Origin: Polytrichum commune
Lineage: Eukaryota; Streptophyta; Polytrichopsida; Polytrichales; Polytrichaceae
Assembly (NCBI GenBank): GCA_950295325.1
Contig: OX485806.1
Span: 27,964,001-28,028,000 of the forward strand
Length of the DNA: 64,000 nucleotides
Reading direction: 5' to 3'
The notes beneath the pieces were generated by a model. That model made no database searches. It saw nothing but the letters and a program-made list of their open reading frames with translations, and was not told the origin of the DNA. The position numbers and the translations under genes were made by a program. Below, one piece after another: positions 1 to 12,509 of the stretch; positions within the stretch are counted from its first letter, which is position 1, and each line of letters starts with the position of its first letter.

Positions 1-2486
1 TGATTTGTGAAATAAAGTTTGTGGTGAGCATCCAGAGTCTTGAGTTAAGTTCCAGAGGAGTATCGTAGACATGCTACTAACCGTGCATATTTGGGTTTCA
101 AATGGTTTTCCACAAGGTGGGTTAAACCTTTTTTATTTTTTTTTTAAAATTTGTAATTAGTAAATGAGATGAGAGTGTTGTGGTAAAATGAAATGACAAT
201 TGTATTTGAAAAGTTGTAACCTTTCTACAATCAAGTTCACAACTATATGCATCAATGTGTGATCAATGTGCCATTCACTAACCGTGCATGTTAGGTTTCA
301 CTAAAGGAGCTACAAATGTTGCCCTCTTCTTTGTAGGCATAGGAAATTGATGAGGTTTTGATATTGTCCTTTTGACTTGTGTAGCCATTTTCTTCTCAAG
401 TTGTTGTTGAAATTTTTGCTTCTTTTTTGGCCATGGCAAGGTCTACTCTTTTCATCTTCATCAAATTGCTACATCTACACCTTGCTATGTGATTCAACTG
501 AAGGAAACTCCATGATGAGTGTGAGTTGACAGTGATGTTTTAGGTCATTGGCGCGGTCATGATTGAGTTTGAGAGACATCGGACGGTTGAGATTGCATGT
601 GATATAATTTGACGGCCGAGATTATAAGTACACGGTAAGTGGCATGGTGGAGTATTGTGACATGCACGGTAAGTGGTGCTGCACGGTTAGTAGCATGTCT
701 ACGATATTTGGACTTGATTTCACATGACGCAGAATTAACTTTGACAAGCTATCAACTTCCTGCGCCCGGATGTGTTGCCCATTTTGAATACTCCTCGGGG
801 ACATGATTTCCATCACGAATATCTTCCGTAGGTTCCGCCATGACGAATTTGCAGATTGAAATCCAATAGCTGACAAGTGCAACCGTAGATTTAAATGTCA
901 ACCCACAGGATTGATCCTTGAAAACGCAGACACAAGACTTTATTTTTTGTGGTTGTGTATAACCACACTAGTAGAGGAAGGGTTCTTTTCGACATAATGT
1001 GGTCCATTTGGCATCCCTCTCGTTGAGCACTTGTAAAAAACAAAACGGTGTGCGTGAAATTCGATTTGACACAAAATCTGATCTTTTGCATGGGCTTTGG
1101 GTGGCACATGTCAATTGGGTTGGATCCAAAACATTTACTCTTTCTACTAGTGCCATATCATATCATGCCCAAAATTTGACCTTCAATCGTTAGTTGTGAA
1201 AACCATGACAAAATCAATTTTCAGTATGGTAATAATGAGTTGCAGTTCTTCGTCCTTCGGTATTGGACAAGTTTCCATACTAGGGTTAGGAAGTGTTTAA
1301 AAGTATTGTGAAGCCTACAACATGTTTGTTGTCAAACCAAAAGATCTTATTGATGAGTTGATTGTTGACTTTATATGAGGAGACACTATCACCTGCAATT
1401 GATGACAATGTCATGACCTGACCACTTCAACCTCCGATAATAAACCCACGTGCTGTTGCATTTGAGTAGGTTAGGCAACTACTACACCAATTTATGATTG
1501 CCTATGATAAGGCTCCTCGCACCCATTACCTATACATACCTTGGCTTATGGCCACGAGGAGGTTGGCGATAATAAGGTGCGGTCGATTGGAGAACACAAC
1601 GTCGTGGTTTTTGAACACCTCTTTTGCCAATTCAGGGGATGAAATGACAATCGTTCCTCTCAACCCAAGCCTTAAGTACATGATGGGCCCATATATTGCA
1701 GAAAGATCGTTTAATGATTTGTGTGGAGGTAAGCCAAGCAAATGGAGGTGACCGATTATGGGCCATCCTGGAGGGCTGGGTGGTAGACTCCTAGTACAAA
1801 ACAAGCACTGAATTTGTTAGATATCAGATTATCATAGCAATACTAGAATTACGTACACTAGATACAACATTTTTAGTTGAGATGGGGAAGTGTACTTTCA
1901 TACAAGTTTTCAGTTCCAAACTACCTACTACTTGGCACTCTGAGCTCTATGATTCTGATATTGCTAAGATAGGCAAGCCTAAATCCAACATCTCAATACT
2001 CCAAACACCTATGTGTGAGTGCTATGTGGTTAGGTGTGGATGTGAGAACAAACTCCAAGAAGACATGTGTTTATATGAGATTGGACTTGTATGGAAATAC
2101 ACTTCTCCATCTCAACTCAACAAAATCTATCTATTGACATGAGCTCCAAAAATTATGAGGCAAATGGCTCCAAGGGCACGGTTTGGATTCGCTAATCATC
2201 TCTCAGTAATCGCGTGTTTCGTATTTTGTGGGGAGTGGGTGCATAGAGAAAAGTATCTAAACAACACACGTCTACCTTAATGTCTACCTTACCTGCTGCA
2301 AACCCATCTGCACAGGAAAATTATGGGTAGAACGACAAGCGCCAATAATGCGATCGCCAGCTTCGTGTTGCAACTCAGATCGCCGCCTGTCTTGTCACAT
2401 ATTGATTCTGCACCTCGCAACCCACTCATCATCCAAGTCGAAAAAGTGGACCCGGTGCTGCTGGAGTTATTAGACGCCATCGCCAA
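1..2486 (-). pseudogene. Cytochrome P450 copy A, interrupted by a MITE (partial)
   Basis: Minus-strand A-type P450, paralogue of copies B and C. Exon 1 (2293-2486) encodes a short hydrophilic N-terminus and a membrane anchor identical in sequence to copy B. Exon 2 (1540-1790) has the PPSPPGWP hinge and the first P450 helices and ends at a canonical AAG|GTATGT donor. Exon 3 begins at 869 after a TGTCAG acceptor and contains the conserved WR (SWRNLRKIF). At codon SSPN, position 706, the frame enters a 642-bp insertion and meets a stop at 622-624. Exon 3 resumes at 1-62 and leaves the window, so the I-helix, ExxR and heme parts are not visible. The enzyme would have been an ER-bound monooxygenase; substrate unknown. 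Unless the insertion is spliced out, this copy cannot make a full P450. Confidence 0.85.
63..704. mobile_element. MITE (642 bp) with 25-bp perfect TIRs and TA duplication
   Basis: The left end starts TCGTAGACATGCTACTAACC and the right end is its exact reverse complement; the match runs 25 bp. It is flanked by TA at 61-62 and 705-706. Copies B (near 31,130) and C (near 59,745) show the uninterrupted site with a single TA, so the insertion is defined to the base. Several ACCGTGCA / TGCACGGT motifs recur near both ends as subterminal repeats. No transposase ORF. TA duplication fits Tc1/mariner (Stowaway-like); the TIR does not start with the usual Stowaway motif, so the superfamily is provisional. 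Confidence 0.9.
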
Positions 2487-3815
2487 TCGACGTAATGACC
2501 CCGGAGTCTCTCAGTATTGGGTAACATCTGTTTACACAGCAATCGACGCACTGGGCGAGAGGCAATATACAATGCATCAGACAACAGATCAGTATTATTT
2601 TTTGCCCAAGAATGCATGTGAAGTGGTGGAAATCTCATTCCAACATTTCAACTAACTTGTGAGGGCAGTGATTTATGTGAACAGATTCAAGTTCAGAGCT
2701 ACTTTTTCTGTGGGTGTCAACAGAGGAAAGAATTGTTTATGCAGTTGATTCTAGCTACCTGGCTTCATCTCAGAAGTCGATCATGATGCTTTTGGGTTAG
2801 AGTGTGAATCGAACTTGAACACCGGATCACTCCACCAAACCTGCCTCAAAAGATAAATTCTTCATCGGCAAGATCCACAATTTCAGAATCTTCTGAGCTG
2901 GACTGCCACATTCTCTGGATGTAATTAATTTCTTCTCTGGTTTGGCTTTTCCCTACTAAAAGTTTCTGCTGAGGGTGTAACGTTTGGAGTTAGTGATGGT
3001 GCATTTGGGGATATTACATTGCCAAAGGTATTAAGGCATGTGCGTGCCATTTGGTTCATTTTTCATATTCTCCAACTTCTACCAATGAGATTTACATAAC
3101 AATATTCAGGTGGCATTAGTAAATCTATAATGAAACATCTGCAAAAACTAGAGTGAGAATCGGACCTCTCTTCATTTAGTTATGGTAATCGGAAGTGCAT
3201 GTCCGAATATACTTAAATATCAAGTTCTTACTTTGGTCTCCATTTTGGTTGTTTGCATCTAAGACACATTCACACATGTCACATTCACACAAGTTTTCTA
3301 GGACCTAAGCTATGTGCCAAATCTTATGTGGTCAATCCTCTTAATGAAACCCCTATATGTGAGTGGGATATGGCATGGCTCATATTTCAAAGCGGATAAA
3401 AAGGAGACATATGCTATACTGTAGTCCATTACATGCGTCAATGGTTGACTCCCGAAGAGTTCTTTATTTTTAAAGTAGTATCTATTTAAAGAATTAGAAC
3501 ATGGATTTAAAAGCATGCAATTTTATTTTATAAACAGTGGGTTTCAAAAATTGGTGGTGAATTAATATTACTGATGTTAAGGAATTGTCTAAAATGTAAA
3601 GCAAGGTTATTTTGGGTCAGTAAGCTGGGCCACCTTGTTTTGACCTATTGAAGCAATGCACCATAGTTGAATGCTTCTTTATGCAGACCCCACTCGTTGA
3701 AACAAGGACCTCATGATGGTGCAATTCTCAGTGTATTTATCAACACTTTAGGTGTTGTACATACCCTCGCACCCTATAGTGTATGTAGTGGAAGTTTAAG
3801 CATTAGAGATACAAC
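2487..3815. other. 5' flank of P450 copy A and unit-A-specific DNA
   Basis: To about 2,850 this is the upstream region shared with copies B and C and should hold the P450 promoter; I could not assign a TATA box or transcription start. From about 2,860 the sequence has no counterpart in B or C. No coding exon recognised. Confidence 0.4.
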
Positions 3816-4183
3816 CTACATTAAATAGTTCTATTAGTGTGGATGGAAAATTAGTGCGGAAATAATTAGTGTGGGTCACACTAATTTTTTAGTCAAGGTG
3901 GAATCAACACGGGTCCAAGATCCCGAGTCTTTTCCTAAGTCTTCATGAAGACTTTTAGCCAATACGTTAAGTATTAGTTATAGGACAAAAGTTGCAAAAG
4001 AATGAAATAATCATCCACGTTAATTTTTTTAGAATAACAATTAATGTTGGCCACGTTAATTTCCTACTAGAAATTTATCAAAGGTTGGAAATTAATGTGG
4101 TGTACTTTAGTTTTCATTATGAGAATTAACGTGGCCTCTAAAAAACTTTTTGTGGTTCTTAGTGTTAAGACTATTTAGTGTAG
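3816..4183. mobile_element. Putative CACTA-like MITE (about 370 bp)
   Basis: Inverted ends: CTACATTAAATAGT at 3816-3829 and its near reverse complement ACTATTTAGTGTAG at 4170-4183 (13 of 14 match). The right end continues to ...GTAGTG, as in CACTA elements. The interior is full of TTAGTGTGG / CCACGTTAATT-type repeats in both orientations, like CACTA subterminal repeats. No clear target duplication, so family and exact ends are uncertain. It lies in the part of unit A missing from B and C. Confidence 0.45.
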
Positions 4184-5340
4184 TGGCACCGTTGTAGATA
4201 TTAAGGAATGAAGGCATGTAGTAACAATTTTATGTTGTTGCTCATGACATTTTTCTAGTAGCAGAGTTAGAGAACATAATTCACTTACCTTTCTAGTTTG
4301 GTATGTATAGTAGAGCTAATATACAATTGAGCCCGTGATGGTGGTGGGAGTCTATGAAAGATGGACATGTGTTCAACTAGCTTTCCAAAGAAAACCAACC
4401 ACATTCCAAAAACCCATTCTCAAAACAAACATGTGACAAAAGAAAGAGGGTACACATGTGGAAATGTGGGGGACTACAAGTGCAAAGGTAAGCATGGTGG
4501 GGAAACTAGGGGGAGGTGGTGGGCATGGAGCTAAGGTTGCGACAAGACATGGGCAATAGGATAAGTAACATAAATAAGATAAGTTAAGGAAAATGAAAAG
4601 AATTGTTATTTTTCTTCTTCTTAAAGCACTCTATTGGGACATGGTGGCGGGTCATGGGGGGCATATGAACATGGACATGTGCTTGCATGGTTGCAAGGGT
4701 GTATGGCGTTGAATTCATTTGGGATCTCTCTCTCTCAAAAAAAAAACAAAAAAAACAAAAAAACAAAATGACACACCAAGAGACTTAAAAGTGACATAAA
4801 TGAGTAGACATGAGCAACCCAAGGAGGATTTTAGTATCTTACTAAAATCTAGTATTCTTTGATCATGCAAATCTATCAACTCAAGATGGCTATGATAGGC
4901 GGCTAATCTTTACACCTTGATTCACACCATGATTTATTATGATTATAGAAGTCATGAAGCCCTTGAAGTACCATCTCTTAAGCTTACACCAAGTAAATAG
5001 AAAAGGAAGATGCTAGCCACTTTCATATCATTATCTAGCTTCACCATGTTCTACCCTTACACAAAGTTACCAACTATATCTTCAATTTTTTGTGCTTGGA
5101 GCTCTTCTACGTAGAGTTACATAATCTATACACCTCTATGCCTGGATTACTTAGCTCACGCAATGTTACCATGTAGAAGTGCTAGGATAACCTGGCCCAC
5201 CTCTAAGCAAGGTTACCTTGTTGTTATGACATGTGGTCCATATCAACCAAATTTAGTTGTTAGTTGTTACCTTGATATACCTAGTTTTGTATCTATTTTT
5301 TAAACTATATTGAAACTATACCATGACAAATAACAATGTG
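4184..5340. other. Non-coding, unit-A-specific DNA
   Basis: No gene, RNA or clear repeat seen. There is a short A-rich run at about 4,737-4,766 next to a TC repeat. Homology with units B and C resumes near 5,355. Confidence 0.35.
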
Positions 5341-5959
5341 CCGCTCTAACTAAGTGACTACCAACTACTCATGTGAGCTCTGACTTTGAGTTCTTTATGC
5401 ATTTCTTCTTGGTGACATAGATAGCAATTGGGGTAAGTTGTGAACACTTGATGTATGTACACTAACATTTTTGTGTTGTTTGTATATGGGGACATGTGAG
5501 GCTTACCCCTTCTATAGATCTTGCATTGGATCAAGTACATAATGATGCAATGGCCACACATGTTTAGCAAATATCTTAGTTCTCTTGCTTGGAACAAATC
5601 TGCTTGAAAGATGTGAAAATTTATGCAACTAGGGATTCTGAAGTGGCTTAGGATCCCACCCATCCCGAAGTGTTGTTGGGAAAGGAAGCATGCTTAGATT
5701 TGAGATTATTGGACATTTGCCCAAAAACCTCGAATGACCTTGACTTGAATTTGCCTTTGCATGAAGAATGCTTTTGCCACTGATACTGAAAAAGCTTTGC
5801 ATCTAAAAAGTTATGAATTTTTCATGGCAAGTCAAAAGTTTTTTTCTTTCTCTTTGCGACTTCTCAATAGCGTTCATATTACACTTGAGTTTTCAACTTA
5901 GAAGCTATTTACAGAGCGTAGATGGCGTTTTTAGATATAGTCCCATCATCCAGCAATGA

Positions 5960-7570
5960 TCGAGGAGATTTTTGGGCATAATCGGTTGAGATCCTAGTGT
6001 TTGCAAGTCCAACCGGTTACATGTTGACATCCTTCAGTATTCCTTCATTAAATTGGGGTATATTCTGTACATTCCTCTAAAATGATCGGTAATTTTCCTG
6101 TTTCTCAAACTCAACCGGTTCATCTGTAACTAACTGCCGGTTCTCCCCGATCATAGTCATCCAGTGATATGACTACGACAAGCTCTTGAACATTTTTGAC
6201 AACCGTAAGAAGGTTGAATGCTTGAGCTCCCATTTTATAGTCCCAAAGACAAGGGGTTGTCAAGCATTCTTTAGGTCATCATGATAAATCCTTTGCTTTT
6301 ACACTTCCTCAAACTACTAAAGGCTTGAAGACTTAAGAGAGCTTGAAGACTGATACACCAGCTATCAAAAGTTGCAAACTCTGAGTTTAGTGAAGGGGGG
6401 GGGGGGAGCTTAAAATCTGAAGTTGTACTAGCCAAGTTTGCACCACGATTCATGGAGATGAATCACCTTTTCCGATATTTGGGAAGGATTCCTCATTAGT
6501 ACTGTCCTTACTTTGAAGGCTTCAAGGATGGATTCGCTCCCTCAGTGCCTGACATTTTGATTCACTGGTGCCAATATTCTTTAAATACGTGCATCCAGAG
6601 TTCGGGAAGTTTTTGAAGCCTTAGTGGCTAATTGCCGGTAGTTGCTACGAAGGGTCGGATTTTTTCCAATTTACATCAGCAACAGCCGGTCTTTTGTAAA
6701 ATCAATCGGCCAATTGCCTATGTTTTCATCTTTTCATTGACCAATATCCGATTAAATGGAATTCATATCGGCACTAATTGTTTAAAAAATGTATGAAAAG
6801 TTATTAGAAATCATTTCTTAGTACAAAATCTTGAATAAGTGAAAAGAAAGGCATGTTCAAAACTTTAAATTTGAAGAGTTAATATCCTTGGCAGGAATTG
6901 AACCTAGCAATGCCTTCACCACTTGAAGGCCAAGGGTCCCTCAATTCTTCATAGAAGCAATTGGATTTGGTCATGGAAAGGTTACATAATTCAAAAAGTT
7001 TAAGGTTTAGGGTACTTCCTCAAGATGCCCCAGACAAATAGCGCTCTGGATGCTTCCGGCTGAAATCCAGTAACTCACAAGAAGAATTGGCTACATTTCC
7101 GGGACATTTTTTGGTCCATCGGCTAATTGCCGGAGGATTGAAATTACAGTCGGATTGCCATCTGATGGTTGGAAATTTGGACCGGCCATGAAGGGAAATC
7201 CATCGGCTGATAATGAACTAGCCGTTGGTTTTCCCCGAACATAGCGTGCATCAATAATAAATATGGGTTGGCAAATGCATCATTGCAAAAAAATCAAGAC
7301 ATTTGACTTCTCAGGGCCTGTGTCCATGGAATTTTTGGACATAATCGGTCACAATTCTTGTTTTTCAAAGTCTAACCAATTATATGTTGTGCTCTTTCTG
7401 TTTTTTTTTTTATCAATTTGAAGTATACTCCATAGATCCCTCTAAATTGGTTGGTAATTTTCTTGAAGTCTTGAACTTCAATTGGTTATTTCTCAAACTC
7501 AATTGGTTCATCAGCAACTTAATTAGCGGTTGGTTCTCCCCATTCATTGCTCATAGTCGGATTAAGCATA
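5960..7570. repeat. Internal duplicated segment within unit A
   Basis: The stretch at about 5,965-6,160 and that at about 7,330-7,565 are diverged copies of each other: both start with a ...TTGGGCATAATCGGT / TTGGACATAATCGGT motif, share several CCGGTT/ATCGGT-type words in the same order and end near GGTTCTCCCC. Unit B has one copy, at about 34,580-34,800. A run of 12 G lies at about 6,395-6,406. The intervening sequence has no recognised gene. Confidence 0.5.
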
Positions 7571-7899
7571 GGGCCACTTCACACACGAGACTGAAGTCCC
7601 GTGACCATTGCATTCTAAGATCTCTCAAAGGTTGAATAGGCTGAGACCATCCAAGTTTACTTCACACTAGAAGGTGAAAATCCAAGGGCCTTACAATAAC
7701 ATGGTTATGGCCCTTGGCTCATGCTTCAAGTGGAACCTTCAATATTTGAGGCCATGTTGGAATCAAGGCCAAATTTTGCTAAGCACTTATACTAGTAGAA
7801 ACATGTGGATGTAATGGGACACCCCTTGCCACAGAGGGAATTAACGCATATAACACATGACGTGACATGCTAGCTATTATAGTCATATGGGACAATCCT

Positions 7900-9254
7900 A
7901 AACACATGGCACTAACATGCAATATCATGTTGATTATGCCTTCCATGTCACTATTACCTATTCATATCATCATGTGAGGTGGCAATGATGCGCATGTTTG
8001 CCTTTTAGGCCCTTCAAGCGGATGTCGCACAAAGTAAATCAAATGTAGAGATTCACCTCCCTCCCTCATTTGTTGAAGCTTTTTTTGACGCATTTAGTAT
8101 ATCACCTTGTTGATGAATTGGTTTTGCGTGAACGTGTCTCCACCAATTGGATGTATCCCATTGGAAGGTAGATGAAGACATTGAAGCATTATGTTTGCAA
8201 CATGGCATGACTAGAGGTTTCAATGTTGAAGGGGCGTATGAAAGATGAGTGCCTAGGATTTATAACAAAGTATTCACAAAAATTTGAAGTTGTTGACCGT
8301 TGAGTTTGGGATGCGGATGATAAGTATGGAAATGCATAGGAGGCGCTAGAAATGACACATGAGCAAAGTACATGATGTCATTTGGGTTATGAGAGCTTGC
8401 TCATCAATATTTTATGTTGAAAAACATATTACTCATGACACCTTGGCATAGGTAGCCTCGCTATTTTTGTGGATTTTTATTTAGTTCAAAGTGTATTGTC
8501 TTGAATGACTACTTTATTACCTATCAAAGACTATTATATAGTGACTTAAACCCCAATGATTGTGTAGGCAAAGACAAACATGAAACAAGTCCCAACGTCT
8601 GAATATTTGAAAATTGGATGAGAGATGTAGTGCACAATCATTGTGTTGATCCCAACAACACAAATGACATAAACATAGTTTTTTTATACAACAAAACCTC
8701 ACAATGAGCTACTTGGTATACAAAACACTATATTCGTTAAATTGAGACTTTCTCTAGTCTCAAATTAATATATGGATCAAACAACATTCCGTGTTCCGAA
8801 ACTATATTGCGAACAATCTCAAATATATTATATGTTCTAATATCCCAAATCTATTATGTGTGGACATAAGCACATATGGTAGAGCACTCAACACCAACTT
8901 CATCAACAAAAACACTTTGGGTAGAGCACTCCAAACTAGTTTCATCCAATAAACATATAAAATGGTTTATATTATTAGCATGGTCAATAAAATATAGACA
9001 TTGCAACATACAAAGTGCATGCAATAAATGCATTTTTCTTCAATGGACAATTTAGTCCCAAACTTAATAAAAAAATGAACTTCACATTTGTATTGAAATA
9101 TAGTAAATGAATATTCATCCAACCCCAAACAATATAGCATTCGCAAGTTCTACCCAAACTTTGCCCCAAGTTTGAGGAGCACACATATGAGTAATATATA
9201 TTCGTCGAATTACATATTACACTATAATCATGCTAACACAATCCTACCAACTTC
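7900..9254. other. Intergenic, no recognised gene
   Basis: Beyond the end of unit A. Short open frames occur on both strands but have no recognisable domain or coding character. This is the 3' side of the DUF7869-type gene, so its terminator or polyadenylation region should be close to 9,200. Confidence 0.35.
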
Positions 9255-12200
9255 TCATTTAACGTGGGTTGCTTCTTCTGCGATCCGAGCAAGGTTGTCT
9301 TTTGCAAAAGTTATGTACTTTTGAGGGATGGACACCGATCCACTATGATTTTTCCGTGGTTTCCATGCTATGAATATAGAATCTGTATCTATCCAAGATG
9401 GACCATGCTCAGAATCCACCTTCCACCGAAAGTTAGGGTTTGTATCCCAGCCTGTATAATGCCGAACAACATCTTCATTCCGTGATGTCGGTCGGTAGTA
9501 CTCTACTTGTATTTGTCGAAAATGAGGGCTGGAAGTTACAAAATTTGGTTTGGACAAAGCTCTTGCCACCCACACTGGCTTTGCATATGTCTCATCTCCA
9601 GGACGCAAAATGAGCATATAACCTTCATGACAATCCACTGCAATGCGGAAAGATGGTGGCGGACGACTACTAGCAGGCCCCACGTAATGGTCGTCCACAT
9701 CAAACTCCTCTCGAACCTCTCCATTTCCCAAAAGACTAGCCTCCGAAGCTTGTACATTGACACGTGTTTGTGGCCAAAACCCATGCCTTAAAGTAAGGGG
9801 TGTATCTTCATGAAGGTTTGCCAAAACGCCACGAACACGTGTCCAATATTGTATCCAACTTCCGTAACGAAGCCAACACGATCCACCAACATCCGCTACC
9901 CTCAAACTCTCCCAATATTGTATGAAGCCTGATATGCCTTTACAAATGTCCTCCAAATTCTTCATGGGTATTGGTTTGCAAGGCTTAGGCTCTCCGTCAG
10001 GCAACATCGTCCTTCCTTCCCCATCAACACGCCATACAAGGAGACCCTCCGGCGGGCTCCAGTCTTGTGATGTGCACAACAACTTGTATTGCATGGCGGG
10101 GACACCATCGTCACGCACGTAGAACCGAAATTGTTGTGCCTTCGTATGCCCGATCAATCGGTGAGCTCCGCTTCGAATATACGGTTCTATAAATGCCTTA
10201 AAGTCTGGAACCTCCTCAATCATATGTGGGGTGACGAGAATGTTCTCCAAATCCATGTACGACTTCATCAACAATGGGATTGTTGGAAAATTCTCCTCGC
10301 GCAACTTCATGCTCCACCGCCCAAAGGACGCATCAATATCATCGTGCGTGTGGCCTACCAATAGAAAGGACACAAAAACCTCCTTGAAAATGCCTTTCGC
10401 AACCAACAACGACCAATATGCAAAAACATATCTACTTTTATTGTCCTTCGCACAATTGTCCAATTGGACACGCAGAGTTGGGTCAAATTCTTGGCAATCA
10501 CATCTTCACTTGGTGGCTCCGGCAATGAGTGCACGCATACATCTCTTCCATCCAAGACCGCTTCATATAGAGGTGTTGATCCCGAGTTTTCAAATAGCAA
10601 TCTTGATGAATAGGACGGCGGTTTCTCCAAATCACGTAAAAGCTTTGCAAATGACCCTATCGTGTGGTTTGAATCCCCCGGATACAAATCAAGAGCATAA
10701 TGAGCATACTTGACATCTCCATGTCCATGTGCAATCATTCCTGCAAAGGCAACCCAATGGTTTAATATTCAACTATAACACCAAAAAATTCACATGGTGT
10801 ACATGTATGGCCCCAAGTACAAACCTAAACGCACAAATTTGTGTTTAGGTAATGCAATGCAATTGTTATCAAAATCACCTGTAACCGAAACAGGAAGCTT
10901 AAAAAGGCCGTCCGTGGCTTTTATTCGATTTGCAAAACATGGTGAGGCTATTTTGGCATGGTCCATTTTGTCATGGATGATTGTAAGGACTTCCAAAGGC
11001 CTGGAGATGGACAAAACTCTATTTGTGTAGTAATCATTACAGTGTGCCTCTTGCATGTTCACATGCTTGAAATAGTTCATTTGATGTGCGGCATAGGACT
11101 CTGTCCCCATCGTGTGTGCATCTCGAAGGCGTTTCAACTTCTCGCATTTGGAACAACGGGCAAATTTGTCGCCTCGTCTTTTTGTGATGTATTCGCTAAA
11201 GTGAGATTTTTTGATAGCACTCAGTTTCGACAACGAAATAGGGTCCAACCCGGCCTTCTCGCCAACTGCGTTTACGTCCAACAATATGTCTTTCCATTTC
11301 GTGCCTGTAGGAAGAACCTTCTCCACAACCTTTTCACCGGTTGCGAGTGTCCGTGTTTTGTGCGGCATTGCATCGGCAAGGGGGACAATGATGGTTGCTA
11401 GAGTGGCTGTTGCTTGTCTCGTTGCTTCTCTTGGTTTCTTTAAGCCCGTGTTCCCATGGTGACGGGCACGGCGGCCTTCATTGGCATACGCGGCTTGTCT
11501 ATAAAATTCCGCTTTCGACACACCGTGAATGGTGTACCATGCCGTACAACACACGTCTATGCTCTCAAGGGTGATGACCTTGCGACCCGCTCCGTTCACA
11601 TGTATCGCCCTATGGACATCAAGTTTTTTGGTGGATCTTAGACGGAAATCTCCAAGCCACATTTCTTCACGGATGGCCTTCAATTTATCTCTTGGGAACA
11701 ATTGGCAACAACGATGTACACAACAATCCTTTGTAGCAACTTCTCTAATAGACTCCTCACAGAGCAACCTTTGACGTTTACACTTATTTGCAGACGGAGT
11801 AGGACGTGTCAATGTTTCGTACTTCCGAAGGCCTTTGCGTGGCCGAATGTTTGCTTGGAGCTCCTGTTGGATTTGGACGTGTCGTCGCTCATGGTCGCGC
11901 AAACTAACCCCCTCAATTGTCACATTCCTCAACGGCCACCTTCGCAACGAGAACCTATGAGTTGGATTGACTTCCGAATGTACAAGTGATTCTAATATAA
12001 CAACTCCAACGTCCTCGGTGCCAAGGGAGTGTTCATCAATGCAATCTTGTGGATGTGTGTTACGACAAATACCCTCCGCCACAGCAACTCCACTGTCATT
12101 AACAAGTACCACATCCAAATTCACCCATGAAGCTCGTGAAAGCCCCGCACATTCCACAATGGGGCAAAAAGGGTCAGATGGCGAAGGACTCCCCAAATGA

Positions 12201-12322
12201 CCTTCATCTGCACTGTCATCAAAACTATCCTCCCCGACAATGTCTAGCTCATCCCCAGACAGAGATTGGGTGCTGCCCATGTCTTCAGAGAAGGAATCCC
12301 CTCTTCCACCAACTCCCTCCAT
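9255..12322 (-). pseudogene. DUF7869-type (transposase-like) gene, frameshifted
   Basis: Two exons. Exon 1 (12322-10879) starts at an ATG just downstream of a TTTGTGTAG acceptor-like site, which suggests a 5' UTR intron. It encodes an acidic N-terminus, a Cys-rich segment around CCVHRCC, and a C-x2-C...H zinc-like segment beginning CSKCEKLKRL. The donor ACAG|GTGATT and acceptor TTTGCAG| (intron 10741-10878, phase 1) join it to exon 2 (10740-9255). Exon 2 carries the family hallmark QLDNCAKDNKSRYVF followed by VGHTHDDIDASFGRWS. The frame shifts by one base at about 10,460-10,475, just before QLDNC, so a continuous protein of about 975 aa is not encoded. The Asp-rich motifs (DKMDH, LDNC, HTHDDID) suggest an RNase H-fold nuclease or transposase, but that is inference. 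No terminal repeats found. Confidence 0.75.
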
Positions 12323-12509
12323 TGCGCCTACACAAATGCACATGAAACCTCAACAAACATGGACACAACGTAAGGGTCCAAAAAATCAAATATTGGAAAA
12401 TGCAAAACATCACGATAAATGGGGACACTGAGGATCAAGACATTTGCAACACAAATGCAATGTGAGCTCCCAATACTATGCGCCAGTCCACAAAATGTTC
12501 CACCAAATA

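Larger units (their letters stand above)
1..7900. repeat. Segmental duplication unit A (P450 unit, left copy)
   Basis: First of three homologous blocks. It matches units B and C through the P450 exons, introns and 5' flank, and its right part matches B up to a shared stretch ending near 7,850 (B: near 35,090). Relative to B and C it carries about 2.5 kb of extra DNA between about 2,860 and 5,350, a MITE at 63-704, and extra segments near 5,900-6,170 and 6,590-7,250. The left end lies outside the window. Confidence 0.85.

Noticed and set aside
1882-2655. Plus-strand frames overlapping the P450 exon 1 region in all three units (also 32,318-33,085 and 60,945-61,709)
   Set aside because: Antisense to exon 1 or within intron 1; conserved only because the units are duplicates.
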